Shown here: positions 1 to 5,165 of the stretch, piece after piece
How the letters are laid out: every line of letters begins with the position of its first letter
Numbering within the stretch: the stretch's first letter is position 1
From: Treponema sp.
GTDB lineage: Bacteria; Spirochaetota; Spirochaetia; Treponematales; Treponemataceae
NCBI GenBank assembly: GCA_021442965.1
Contig: JABUUX010000177.1
Location: forward strand, 1 to 7,810
DNA length: 7,810 nucleotides
Direction: 5' to 3'
Notes under the pieces: generated by a model
Told to the model about the DNA's origin: nothing
The model's database searches: none
The model's input: the letters and a program-made list of their open reading frames with translations, nothing else
Translations under genes and position numbers: made by a program

Positions 1-192
1 ACAATTTCTTCAGTAATTCTCGTTCTTGGAATCGGTGGAGCAACTCTCCAGTTCCAGATTGGTTCAAGCTTCAACTTCGCTCTAGGCGGTGTTGCACTTG
101 CCACTGTTGTAGGAGTTATTCTGAATCTTGTGATTCCAAAAACAAAACCAGAAGCAGTCGAAGAGACTAAAAATGCAGAAATAACTGAATAG
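1..192 (+). CDS. uraA: NCS2 uracil/xanthine permease, C-terminal fragment
   Basis: Frame 1 is open from the window edge to a TAG at 190-192 and gives the last 63 residues of a membrane protein whose start lies outside the window. The fragment reads SVILVLGIGGATLQ near its start, then a glycine- and alanine-rich hydrophobic helix containing ALGGVALATVVGVILNLVIP, and ends in a short charged cytoplasmic tail rich in Lys and Glu. This order (a VLGIGG-type helix, a short loop, and a final helix with GVALATVVGVILNL) is what I know from the C-terminus of the UraA/uracil-xanthine permease branch of the NCS2 family, proton-linked nucleobase importers in the inner membrane. A strong terminator follows 21 bases after the stop, so this is the last gene of its unit. 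Uracil is more likely than xanthine as substrate, but the substrate-binding helices are not in the window. Confidence 0.8.
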   Translation, partial: TISSVILVLGIGGATLQFQIGSSFNFALGGVALATVVGVILNLVIPKTKPEAVEETKNAEITE

Positions 193-213
193 CTTTCTGT
201 TATATGAAGCATA

Positions 214-254
214 GCCGCAAAGAACTCCCAGAATGTTCTTTGCGGCTTTTTTTT
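214..254 (+). terminator. Intrinsic terminator of the uraA-like gene
   Basis: A perfect 12-bp stem is formed by GCCGCAAAGAAC (214-225) and GTTCTTTGCGGC (235-246) around a 9-base loop, followed by eight T (247-254). This is a textbook rho-independent terminator. It separates the permease from map and overlaps the upstream extension of the map reading frame, which argues against a start at 204. Confidence 0.95.
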
Positions 255-262
255 CCATATCT

Positions 263-290
263 TTGTTTTTTTATTACAAAACATTACAAT
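263..290 (+). promoter_or_regulatory. Predicted sigma-70 promoter of map, implying a leaderless mRNA
   Basis: TTGTTT (263-268) as -35 and TACAAT (285-290) as -10 are separated by 16 bases. A 6-base discriminator, ATTTCT (291-296), places the expected first transcribed base at about A297, which is the A of the map ATG. No Shine-Dalgarno-like purine run lies before that ATG, which agrees with a leaderless transcript. This is a prediction from spacing alone. Confidence 0.6.
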
Positions 291-296
291 ATTTCT

Positions 297-1067
297 ATGA
301 TACTTATAAAAAATGAAGAGCAGATAGAAGGTATCCGCAAGGTTTGCCACGTAACTGCCGACATGTTCAATGAACTTTTACCACAGATTAAGGCTGGTAT
401 GTCCACAAAGGATGTAGACAATCTTTTTAAGAATTACATTATTTCTCACGGAGGAAAGCCTGCATGGTTCCGTGAAGATTTTCCGGGAGCCGTTTGTATA
501 AGTGTAAATGATGAAGTTATTCACGGTCTTCCTTCTAAAAAACGTATTCTAAAAGACGGAGATCTGGTTTCAATTGATGTTGGAATCGATATGGACGGTT
601 ACATAAGCGATACTACACACAGTGTACAGATTGGCGAATGCTCTCCGGAAGTAAAAAAACTTCATGAAGTTACCAAAGAATGTCTGGACGCTGCTATAAA
701 AGCCTGTGTTGTAGGGAACCGTGTAAAAGACATTTCCCGTGCTGTTTACGAAATAGCGCATGAAAAGCACGGGTACGGTGTTGTTTATGATTATTGCGGT
801 CATGGGGTAGGGCTTGAAGTACATGAAGACCCAAGTATTCCAAATGATCCTTATTTTAACGGCGGAAATCCTAGAATAAAACCCGGAATGGTTCTGGCTC
901 TGGAACCGATGATTAATCTAGGTGTTCCTGAAGTAGATGTTAAGTCTGACGGCTGGACAGTAGTGACAAAAGATGGAAAAGTATCCTGCCACGAAGAACA
1001 TACCGTTGCAGTGTTTGAAGATCATACAGAAGTACTTACAGATTTAAACTATAAAAACAATCAATAA
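297..1067 (+). CDS. map: Type I methionine aminopeptidase
   Basis: This cytosolic metalloprotease removes the initiator methionine from new proteins whose second residue is small. The 256-residue length fits a type Ia bacterial MetAP without extra domains. The five metal ligands are all present: D94 in SIDVGI, D105 in GYISDTTHS, H169 in GHGVG, E203 in LALEPM and E234 in CHEEHTVAV. The two substrate-side histidines are at H76 (DEVIHGLP) and H176 (EVHEDP). I start it at ATG 297 because MILIKNEEQIEGIRK matches the normal family N-terminus. The in-frame ATG at 204 would add 31 unrelated residues encoded across the preceding terminator. There is no ribosome binding site; a promoter at 263-290 predicts transcription starting at the ATG itself. 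No terminator is seen before htrA, 81 bases downstream, so read-through is possible. Confidence 0.96.
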   Translation: MILIKNEEQIEGIRKVCHVTADMFNELLPQIKAGMSTKDVDNLFKNYIISHGGKPAWFREDFPGAVCISVNDEVIHGLPSKKRILKDGDLVSIDVGIDMDGYISDTTHSVQIGECSPEVKKLHEVTKECLDAAIKACVVGNRVKDISRAVYEIAHEKHGYGVVYDYCGHGVGLEVHEDPSIPNDPYFNGGNPRIKPGMVLALEPMINLGVPEVDVKSDGWTVVTKDGKVSCHEEHTVAVFEDHTEVLTDLNYKNNQ

Positions 1068-1148
1068 AAATATATTAAAAATGTAACTCTTTTTATGAAA
1101 TTTGATTATATTAGATGAACAGACATTTTTTAATAACGAGGTATTAAT

Positions 1149-2570
1149 ATGAAGAAAATGTTAAAAATTTTATCCGGCATCATGCTTAGTGCAGTAGTTT
1201 CTGTTTCTCTTTTTGCAGATCCACCAAGAAAACAGGTAAAAACAGATATAGCAGGGATAGAAACTCTTCAGAACGCATTCCGTTCCATCAGTTCAGAAAT
1301 GCTTCCTGCAGTAGTTGAAGTGGACGTAACTGAAACAAAAACAGTACAAAATCCGTTCCAGAATATTCCTTTCTTTTTCTTTGGAAATCCAGAAAATGGT
1401 GGAAAACAGCAGTATGAATCAAAAGGTTTGGGTTCCGGTGTAATTGTCCGCCGTGACGGAAATACAATTTATGTGCTTACAAATAATCATGTTGCAGGCG
1501 GGGCTACCAAAATTTCTGTAAAACTGAATGATGGTCGTGAATTTGAAGCAAAACTTGTAGGAGCAGATGAAAGAATCGATATTGCTCTGGTTTCTTTTGA
1601 GTCTTCAGATAAAAAAATCCCGGTGGCACCGCTTGGAAACTCTGATGATGTAATGGCTGGCGATATCTGTATGGCTTTTGGAGCTCCATTGGGATATGCA
1701 CAGTCTGTAACACAGGGAATTGTAAGTGCCGTTGGTCGCGACGGTTCAGGCATTGGAAGTATAAGTGACTTTATCCAGACCGATGCCGCAATCAACCAGG
1801 GTAACTCGGGTGGACCTCTTGTAAACATTTATGGTGAAGTAATCGGCATTAATACATGGATTGCTTCACAGTCGGGTGGTTCACAGGGACTTGGATTTGC
1901 TATTCCTATCAACAACGTAAAAAATGCTATAGATTCTTTTATTTCAGGTGGAAAAATCAAATATGGCTGGGTTGGGGTTTCACTACTGGAAATAACACAG
2001 GAATTTAAAGAAGACCTTGGTGTAGCCGATATGGAAGGTGCTTTTGCAGCAGAAGTATTTATCGGTTCTCCGGCATATAAATGTGGAATTAAACCTGGTG
2101 ACTACATTATTGAACTGAATGGTAAAACTGTAAAATCTGTAAATCAGCTTGTTCGTGATGTTGGAAATCTTCAGGCAGGAACAACTGCCAAATTTACTGT
2201 TATTCGCGGAGGAAAAAAACAGCCTTCTGTAAATGTAAAGATTGAAGAACGAACAGATGAAGTTGTTAATGCAAATAACAAACTCTGGCCTGGATTCATT
2301 GCAACACCGCTTACAGATGACATTAAAAAAGATTTGGATATAACAGATAAAAAAGTAAAAGGTATAGTTGTTTCAAATATTCAGGAAAAAACACCGGCTG
2401 CCGCTTTGCGTCTTAGAAATAATGACGTGATTACAGGAGTAAATGGAAAATCTGTAAACAATGTTAAGGAATTCTATGAAGCACTGGCAAATGTTGACAG
2501 AACCATAAACTTTGATATCTATTCAAACGGTGGTACTATTACAACAGGTACTTACAAAATCAGTAAATAG
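1149..2570 (+). CDS. htrA: Periplasmic serine protease/chaperone of the HtrA (DegP/DegQ) family
   Basis: This 473-residue ATP-independent protease and chaperone degrades or holds misfolded envelope proteins. A Sec signal peptide covers about residues 1-23 (MKK, a hydrophobic core, cleavage after LFA), with no lipobox cysteine, so the product should be a soluble periplasmic protein. The trypsin-like domain spans about 40-262, with catalytic H114 in TNNHVAGG, D144 in ERIDIALVSF and S220 in NQGNSGGPL. An aromatic stretch NPFQNIPFFFFG near 68-79 corresponds to the LA loop that controls oligomer state in DegP. PDZ1 spans about 272-362 (SPAYKCGIKPGDYIIELNG) and PDZ2 about 382-462 (TPAAALRLRNNDVITGVNG), ending almost at the C-terminus. 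The whole triad is intact, so it should be active. The start is supported by GAGG at 1138-1141, 7 bases before the ATG. No convincing promoter was found in the 81-base gap after map. A strong terminator follows. Confidence 0.96.
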   Translation: MKKMLKILSGIMLSAVVSVSLFADPPRKQVKTDIAGIETLQNAFRSISSEMLPAVVEVDVTETKTVQNPFQNIPFFFFGNPENGGKQQYESKGLGSGVIVRRDGNTIYVLTNNHVAGGATKISVKLNDGREFEAKLVGADERIDIALVSFESSDKKIPVAPLGNSDDVMAGDICMAFGAPLGYAQSVTQGIVSAVGRDGSGIGSISDFIQTDAAINQGNSGGPLVNIYGEVIGINTWIASQSGGSQGLGFAIPINNVKNAIDSFISGGKIKYGWVGVSLLEITQEFKEDLGVADMEGAFAAEVFIGSPAYKCGIKPGDYIIELNGKTVKSVNQLVRDVGNLQAGTTAKFTVIRGGKKQPSVNVKIEERTDEVVNANNKLWPGFIATPLTDDIKKDLDITDKKVKGIVVSNIQEKTPAAALRLRNNDVITGVNGKSVNNVKEFYEALANVDRTINFDIYSNGGTITTGTYKISK

Positions 2571-2591
2571 TTAAAAATGAATTGATTATGC

Positions 2592-2626
2592 GGGGTGTAC
2601 ATCAAAAATTGTACACCCCTTTTTTT
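2592..2626 (+). terminator. Intrinsic terminator of htrA
   Basis: GGGGTGTACA (2592-2601) pairs perfectly with TGTACACCCC (2610-2619) around an 8-base A-rich loop, followed by seven T (2620-2626). It ends the map-htrA region. The opposite strand lacks a T tract, so it should work in one direction only. The -35 box of the next gene begins three bases later. Confidence 0.95.
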
Positions 2627-2628
2627 AT

Positions 2629-2657
2629 TTGTAAGCACTAAGAAATTGTGATAAAAT
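2629..2657 (+). promoter_or_regulatory. Predicted promoter of the rubredoxin gene, implying a leaderless mRNA
   Basis: TTGTAA (2629-2634) and TAAAAT (2652-2657) are 17 bases apart, with TG at 2649-2650 giving an extended -10 (TGA before TAAAAT). A 7-base discriminator, TGTTTCT, ends at 2664, so the expected start of transcription is A2665, the A of the rubredoxin ATG. No Shine-Dalgarno sequence precedes the ATG. Confidence 0.65.
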
Positions 2658-2664
2658 TGTTTCT

Positions 2665-2838
2665 ATGAAAAAGTACATTTGTGACATCTGTGGTTATGAA
2701 TATGACAATGAAAAAGGGGAACCTGAAAGAAATATTCCTGCAGGAACTCTATGGGAAGATATTCCGGAAGACTGGCTTTGTCCTGTGTGTGATGCTCCCA
2801 AGTCTGATTTTTTTTGTGAAGATGACCAGAAAGTTTAA
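2665..2838 (+). CDS. Rubredoxin
   Basis: A 57-residue one-iron electron carrier, shorter than common ORF cut-offs. The four iron ligands are C6 and C9 in [11 protein letters not shown] and C39 and C42 in [13 protein letters not shown]. The WEDIPEDW segment (30-37) and APKSDF (44-49) are hallmark rubredoxin core and turn sequences, so the assignment is firm. Two small variations are visible: Asp43 stands where Gly is usual after the second CPxC, and there is a fifth cysteine, C51, near the tail. Rubredoxins serve anaerobic electron transfer, for example to superoxide reductase, rubrerythrin or flavodiiron proteins; no such partner is encoded here, so the specific role is unknown. It is the first gene of a likely two-gene unit with the TrpR-like regulator 22 bases downstream. 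The start has no ribosome binding site and lies at the predicted transcription start. Confidence 0.93.
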   Translation: MKKYICDICGYEYDNEKGEPERNIPAGTLWEDIPEDWLCPVCDAPKSDFFCEDDQKV

Positions 2839-2860
2839 GAATTGAAAGAGAAAAAGTTTT

Positions 2861-3181
2861 ATGCCCCAAAACAGTGAATTTAAGAATCTTCCGGAAAATT
2901 TTGTTGAAGATAATCTTAAGGAATTGTGTTCTTTGATTGCAGAGAATAACGATGAAAATTTTATATATGATTTTTTTGAGTCTCTTTTTACCCAAACTGA
3001 ACTTGTGGATTTTGCAAAACGGTGGCAGCTGGTAAAAGATTTGGACAGTGGAGTTACTCAGCGTGATATTGCAAAAAAGTACAGTATGTCGCTTTGTAAA
3101 ATCACCAGAGGGTCAAAAATGCTTAAACAGCCTGACAGTGCATTCAGTCTTATGCTAAATCATCTAAAAAATAAGAATTAA
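2861..3181 (+). CDS. trpR: TrpR-family transcriptional regulator
   Basis: A 106-residue, all-helical cytosolic DNA-binding protein of the Trp repressor family. The helix-turn-helix region, about 66-88, reads TQRDIAKKYSMS followed by ITRGSKMLK. It matches the TrpR signature QRE(I/L)...ITRGSN.LK and is especially close to the chlamydial form as I remember it. By alignment, the two arginines that sandwich the tryptophan corepressor in E. coli TrpR (R54 and R84) correspond to R54 and R83 here. E. coli N87 and S88 are replaced by K86 and M87, and the loop before the recognition unit is one residue shorter, as in the related YerC/YecD proteins. The ligand is therefore uncertain. The start has a weak purine run (AAAGAG, 2845-2850) 10 bases upstream. 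No tryptophan genes are in the window. It is probably co-transcribed with rubredoxin, and only 17 bases separate it from the convergent acidic gene, with no clear terminator between. Confidence 0.82.
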   Translation: MPQNSEFKNLPENFVEDNLKELCSLIAENNDENFIYDFFESLFTQTELVDFAKRWQLVKDLDSGVTQRDIAKKYSMSLCKITRGSKMLKQPDSAFSLMLNHLKNKN

Positions 3182-3198
3182 AAAGATTTTAAAGGGGA

Positions 3199-3510
3199 TT
3201 ATAAATCTTCTTCGCCGTCGTCTTCTTCAAAGAAGGCATCATCTTCGTCATAAAGTTCTTCGCCGTCAGGAGTTCTAAAAGAGTAGCCTGATTCCGCTTC
3301 TACATCGTCGTAAGGTTCATCGTAATCGTCTGCATCATCATCAGAGTAGTCGTCATCGTACAAATCAGAATCTTCATCAAAGTCGTTCAGGGTATCATCA
3401 TCTTCCATGTCGAAATCATCATAATCATCAGCACCAAAATTGTCGTATTCGTCATCTAACAGAAAAGACATTCCAACTTCCATATCTTCGGTAACTGTTT
3501 CACAAGACAT
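3199..3510 (-). CDS. Extremely acidic small protein of unknown function
   Basis: I do not recognise this 103-residue protein. By direct count 50 residues are Asp or Glu, only one is Arg and none is Lys. About 15 Phe or Tyr residues are spaced through the acidic stretch (for example DEYDNF, DDYDDFD, DLYDDDY, DDYDEPYDD). It has no signal peptide or membrane segment, one Cys (C3), and a short DGEE motif that occurs twice near the C-terminus. It is probably cytosolic and largely disordered. The gene appears real: AGGGG lies 6 bases before the ATG and a TTGACA/TACATT promoter lies just upstream. The composition could suit binding to a basic protein, DNA mimicry, metal or Ca binding, or a chaperone-like tail, as in the acidic tail of RNA polymerase delta, but nothing here selects among these. 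It points away from the folding-factor gene at 3697 and converges on the TrpR-like gene. Confidence 0.8.
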   Translation of the reverse strand: MSCETVTEDMEVGMSFLLDDEYDNFGADDYDDFDMEDDDTLNDFDEDSDLYDDDYSDDDADDYDEPYDDVEAESGYSFRTPDGEELYDEDDAFFEEDDGEEDL

Positions 3511-3542
3511 ATAAATCCCCTGAAAATAAATTTTCTATAAAA

Positions 3543-3571
3543 AATGTAAATCAGAGAAAGGTTTATGTCAA
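3543..3571 (-). promoter_or_regulatory. Predicted sigma-70 promoter of the acidic-protein gene
   Basis: On the minus strand a perfect TTGACA (-35, positions 3571-3566) lies 17 bases from TACATT (-10, 3548-3543). The predicted start near 3536 gives a leader of roughly 26 bases containing the AGGGG ribosome binding site (3521-3517). It is divergent from, and about 60 bases away from, the promoter of the gene at 3697. Confidence 0.7.
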
Positions 3572-3631
3572 TATGATACGAAGATTAAAAAGAAGAAAAG
3601 AATTAATAAATTTACAGTAATTAGTGAAACA

Positions 3632-3660
3632 TTGACAGCTGTATGCCTAAATGTTAAAAT
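3632..3660 (+). promoter_or_regulatory. Near-consensus promoter of the PpiD/SurA-like gene
   Basis: A perfect TTGACA (3632-3637), a 17-base spacer ending in TGT (extended -10), and TAAAAT (3655-3660). The predicted transcription start at about 3666 gives a 30-base leader containing TAAGGA (3684-3689), 7 bases before the ATG. This is the strongest promoter seen in the window. Confidence 0.85.
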
Positions 3661-3696
3661 ATTTTACTATTATTACACAAAAATAAGGACTAGAAA

Positions 3697-5145
3697 ATGA
3701 AAAAATTGGGTTATTCAATTGGTACAATGATTATTCTTTTGATTTGTGCCTTTGTATTTGTAGTAGTGCCGGCTATGGTAAAAGATGATTCTTCCAAAAA
3801 CGTATTGACTTTTGGAACTTACAATGGAAAAGCCATTACCAATGAGCCGAATTCCAAAATGATGAATAATGTTGCACAATACGGACAGACTTTCAATCAG
3901 ATTGGATATAAAGTTAGTACATATACTATTTATGAATATGCATTTAATGCAACAGTAGGTGATTTTGCAGCAGAAGAAGCTGTAAAAGAAAGTGGATATA
4001 AGATTCCTTCTTCAGCTGTAAACCGTATCCTTAGACGTTCTTTTGCCGACAGTAACGGAAAATTCAGCGAAAAACTTTACAATCAGACACCACAGGAAGA
4101 AGTTACCAAAATGGCAGAAACAATTAAAACAACTCTCATTAAAGACCGTTTTAATGCTGATAACTTTGGTTCAAGAGATGAATATGTTGGTGAAGATGCT
4201 CTTTACGGAATTAAAGAATCAACAGCCGAACTTGATTTTCTGGCTTCTTTTGATACTACAAAACGTTCTTTTGATATGATTCAGTTTAAACTTGATGATT
4301 ATCCTGAAGAAGAAAAAGCTGCTTATGCAAAAGCACATTCAGAAAAATTCACAAAATTTGATATGTCTGTAATTACTGTTGCAACACAGGATGAAGCAAA
4401 TAAAGTTCTTAAGAGACTTAATTCCGAAGAAATTGTATTTGAAGATGCAGTTCAGGAATATTCAACAAAGTCTTATGGAAACCCGGAAGGAAAACTTACT
4501 TCATCTTATGCATATCAGCTTGAAAATATGCTGAATGATAGCAATGAATTCTTGGCTCTTACTGTACTTGCAAAAGGCGAACTCAGTAAGCCTTTAGAAA
4601 CAAAAATGGGATATGCTGTTTTCCGTGTTGATGGAGATTCTGTAGCTGCTGATAATCTTGATGAAGATCTTTCAACAGTTGCATATAATTATCTTTCGTC
4701 TTATGAAACAAGTGTAATTGAAAATTACTTTATTGGAAAAGCAAATGAATTAATAGCTGACGCAAGAGTAAATGGAATTGATTCTGCCTGTGAAAAGGCT
4801 GGAGTTACAAAATCTACACTCGGTACATTCCCTTTGAACTATGGTAATGTTTCGGTTGCTGGGGCGGTTCCGTCAAATACACAAGGACTTTATGAAGCTC
4901 CTAATAGTGAAGATTTCCTTACAAAAGCTTTTTCTACAAAGGTTGGTGACTTTTCAGAACCGGTTGTAATGAGTGAAATGGTAATTGTTCTTAACTGTAC
5001 TTCTGAAGAAAATGTAGAAACTGAAGATGCAACAGTTTTAGATGAAATTGGTTCTTATGATCAGGAAGCTGCATCAAGTGCACTTATGAACAGTCCAAAA
5101 TTGAAGAATAACTTTATTACTACTTATTACAATAATATGAACTAA
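3697..5145 (+). CDS. Membrane-anchored PpiD/SurA-like periplasmic folding factor with parvulin-like domain
   Basis: A 482-residue protein with a single N-terminal transmembrane helix (about 7-28, GTMIILLICAFVFVVVPAMV) and the rest predicted in the periplasm, like PpiD. Residues 35-50 (LTFGTYNGKAIT) resemble the segment after the anchor in PpiD/SurA proteins, followed by a helical chaperone-like region to about 215. Residues 221-312 align by pattern with a parvulin (PpiC) domain: FDMSVITVATQDEANKVLKR, then FEDAVQEYST, EGKL, LAKGELSKPLETKMGYAVFRV. The two parvulin histidines are not conserved: the usual sHILv is MSVITV and the usual FGYHi is MGYAVF. It may therefore act as a chaperone and not as an isomerase. 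Residues 406-435 (FLTKAFSTKVGDFSEPVVMSEMVIVL) look like the end of a second, degenerate parvulin repeat. It has its own strong promoter and ribosome binding site. The DUF115 gene follows 20 bases downstream. The family call is from pattern recognition and the precise orthologue is uncertain. Confidence 0.78.
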   Translation: MKKLGYSIGTMIILLICAFVFVVVPAMVKDDSSKNVLTFGTYNGKAITNEPNSKMMNNVAQYGQTFNQIGYKVSTYTIYEYAFNATVGDFAAEEAVKESGYKIPSSAVNRILRRSFADSNGKFSEKLYNQTPQEEVTKMAETIKTTLIKDRFNADNFGSRDEYVGEDALYGIKESTAELDFLASFDTTKRSFDMIQFKLDDYPEEEKAAYAKAHSEKFTKFDMSVITVATQDEANKVLKRLNSEEIVFEDAVQEYSTKSYGNPEGKLTSSYAYQLENMLNDSNEFLALTVLAKGELSKPLETKMGYAVFRVDGDSVAADNLDEDLSTVAYNYLSSYETSVIENYFIGKANELIADARVNGIDSACEKAGVTKSTLGTFPLNYGNVSVAGAVPSNTQGLYEAPNSEDFLTKAFSTKVGDFSEPVVMSEMVIVLNCTSEENVETEDATVLDEIGSYDQEAASSALMNSPKLKNNFITTYYNNMN

Positions 5146-5165
5146 CGGGAATACAGTTTATAAAA

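Noticed and set aside
204..296. A 31-residue N-terminal extension of methionine aminopeptidase from an ATG at 204
   Set aside because: It is encoded across the upstream terminator hairpin and T tract and has no family similarity. The normal family N-terminus begins at the ATG at 297.
1082..1112. A promoter for htrA using TATATT at 1107-1112
   Set aside because: No acceptable -35 box lies 16-18 bases upstream; the nearest, TGTAAC, is 19 bases away and weak. The region is generally A+T-rich, so the -10 match is not informative.
1487..1828. Minus-strand open frames inside htrA
   Set aside because: They are opposite an intact catalytic domain with clear coding constraint, and have no ribosome binding site or recognisable protein.
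2663..2995. Minus-strand open frame of 110 codons across the rubredoxin and TrpR-like starts
   Set aside because: It lies opposite two clearly recognisable genes and resembles nothing known to me.
3183..3209. AAGATTT/AAATCTT inverted repeat as a terminator
   Set aside because: The stem is only 7 bp, almost all A-T, with a 13-base loop and no T tract on either side.
3573..3620. A 15-codon basic ORF (MIRRLKRRKELINLQ) in the divergent promoter region
   Set aside because: It is very short, a purine-rich spacer easily creates Lys/Arg codons, the possible ribosome binding site is 11 bases away, and it starts inside the minus-strand promoter region with no promoter of its own.
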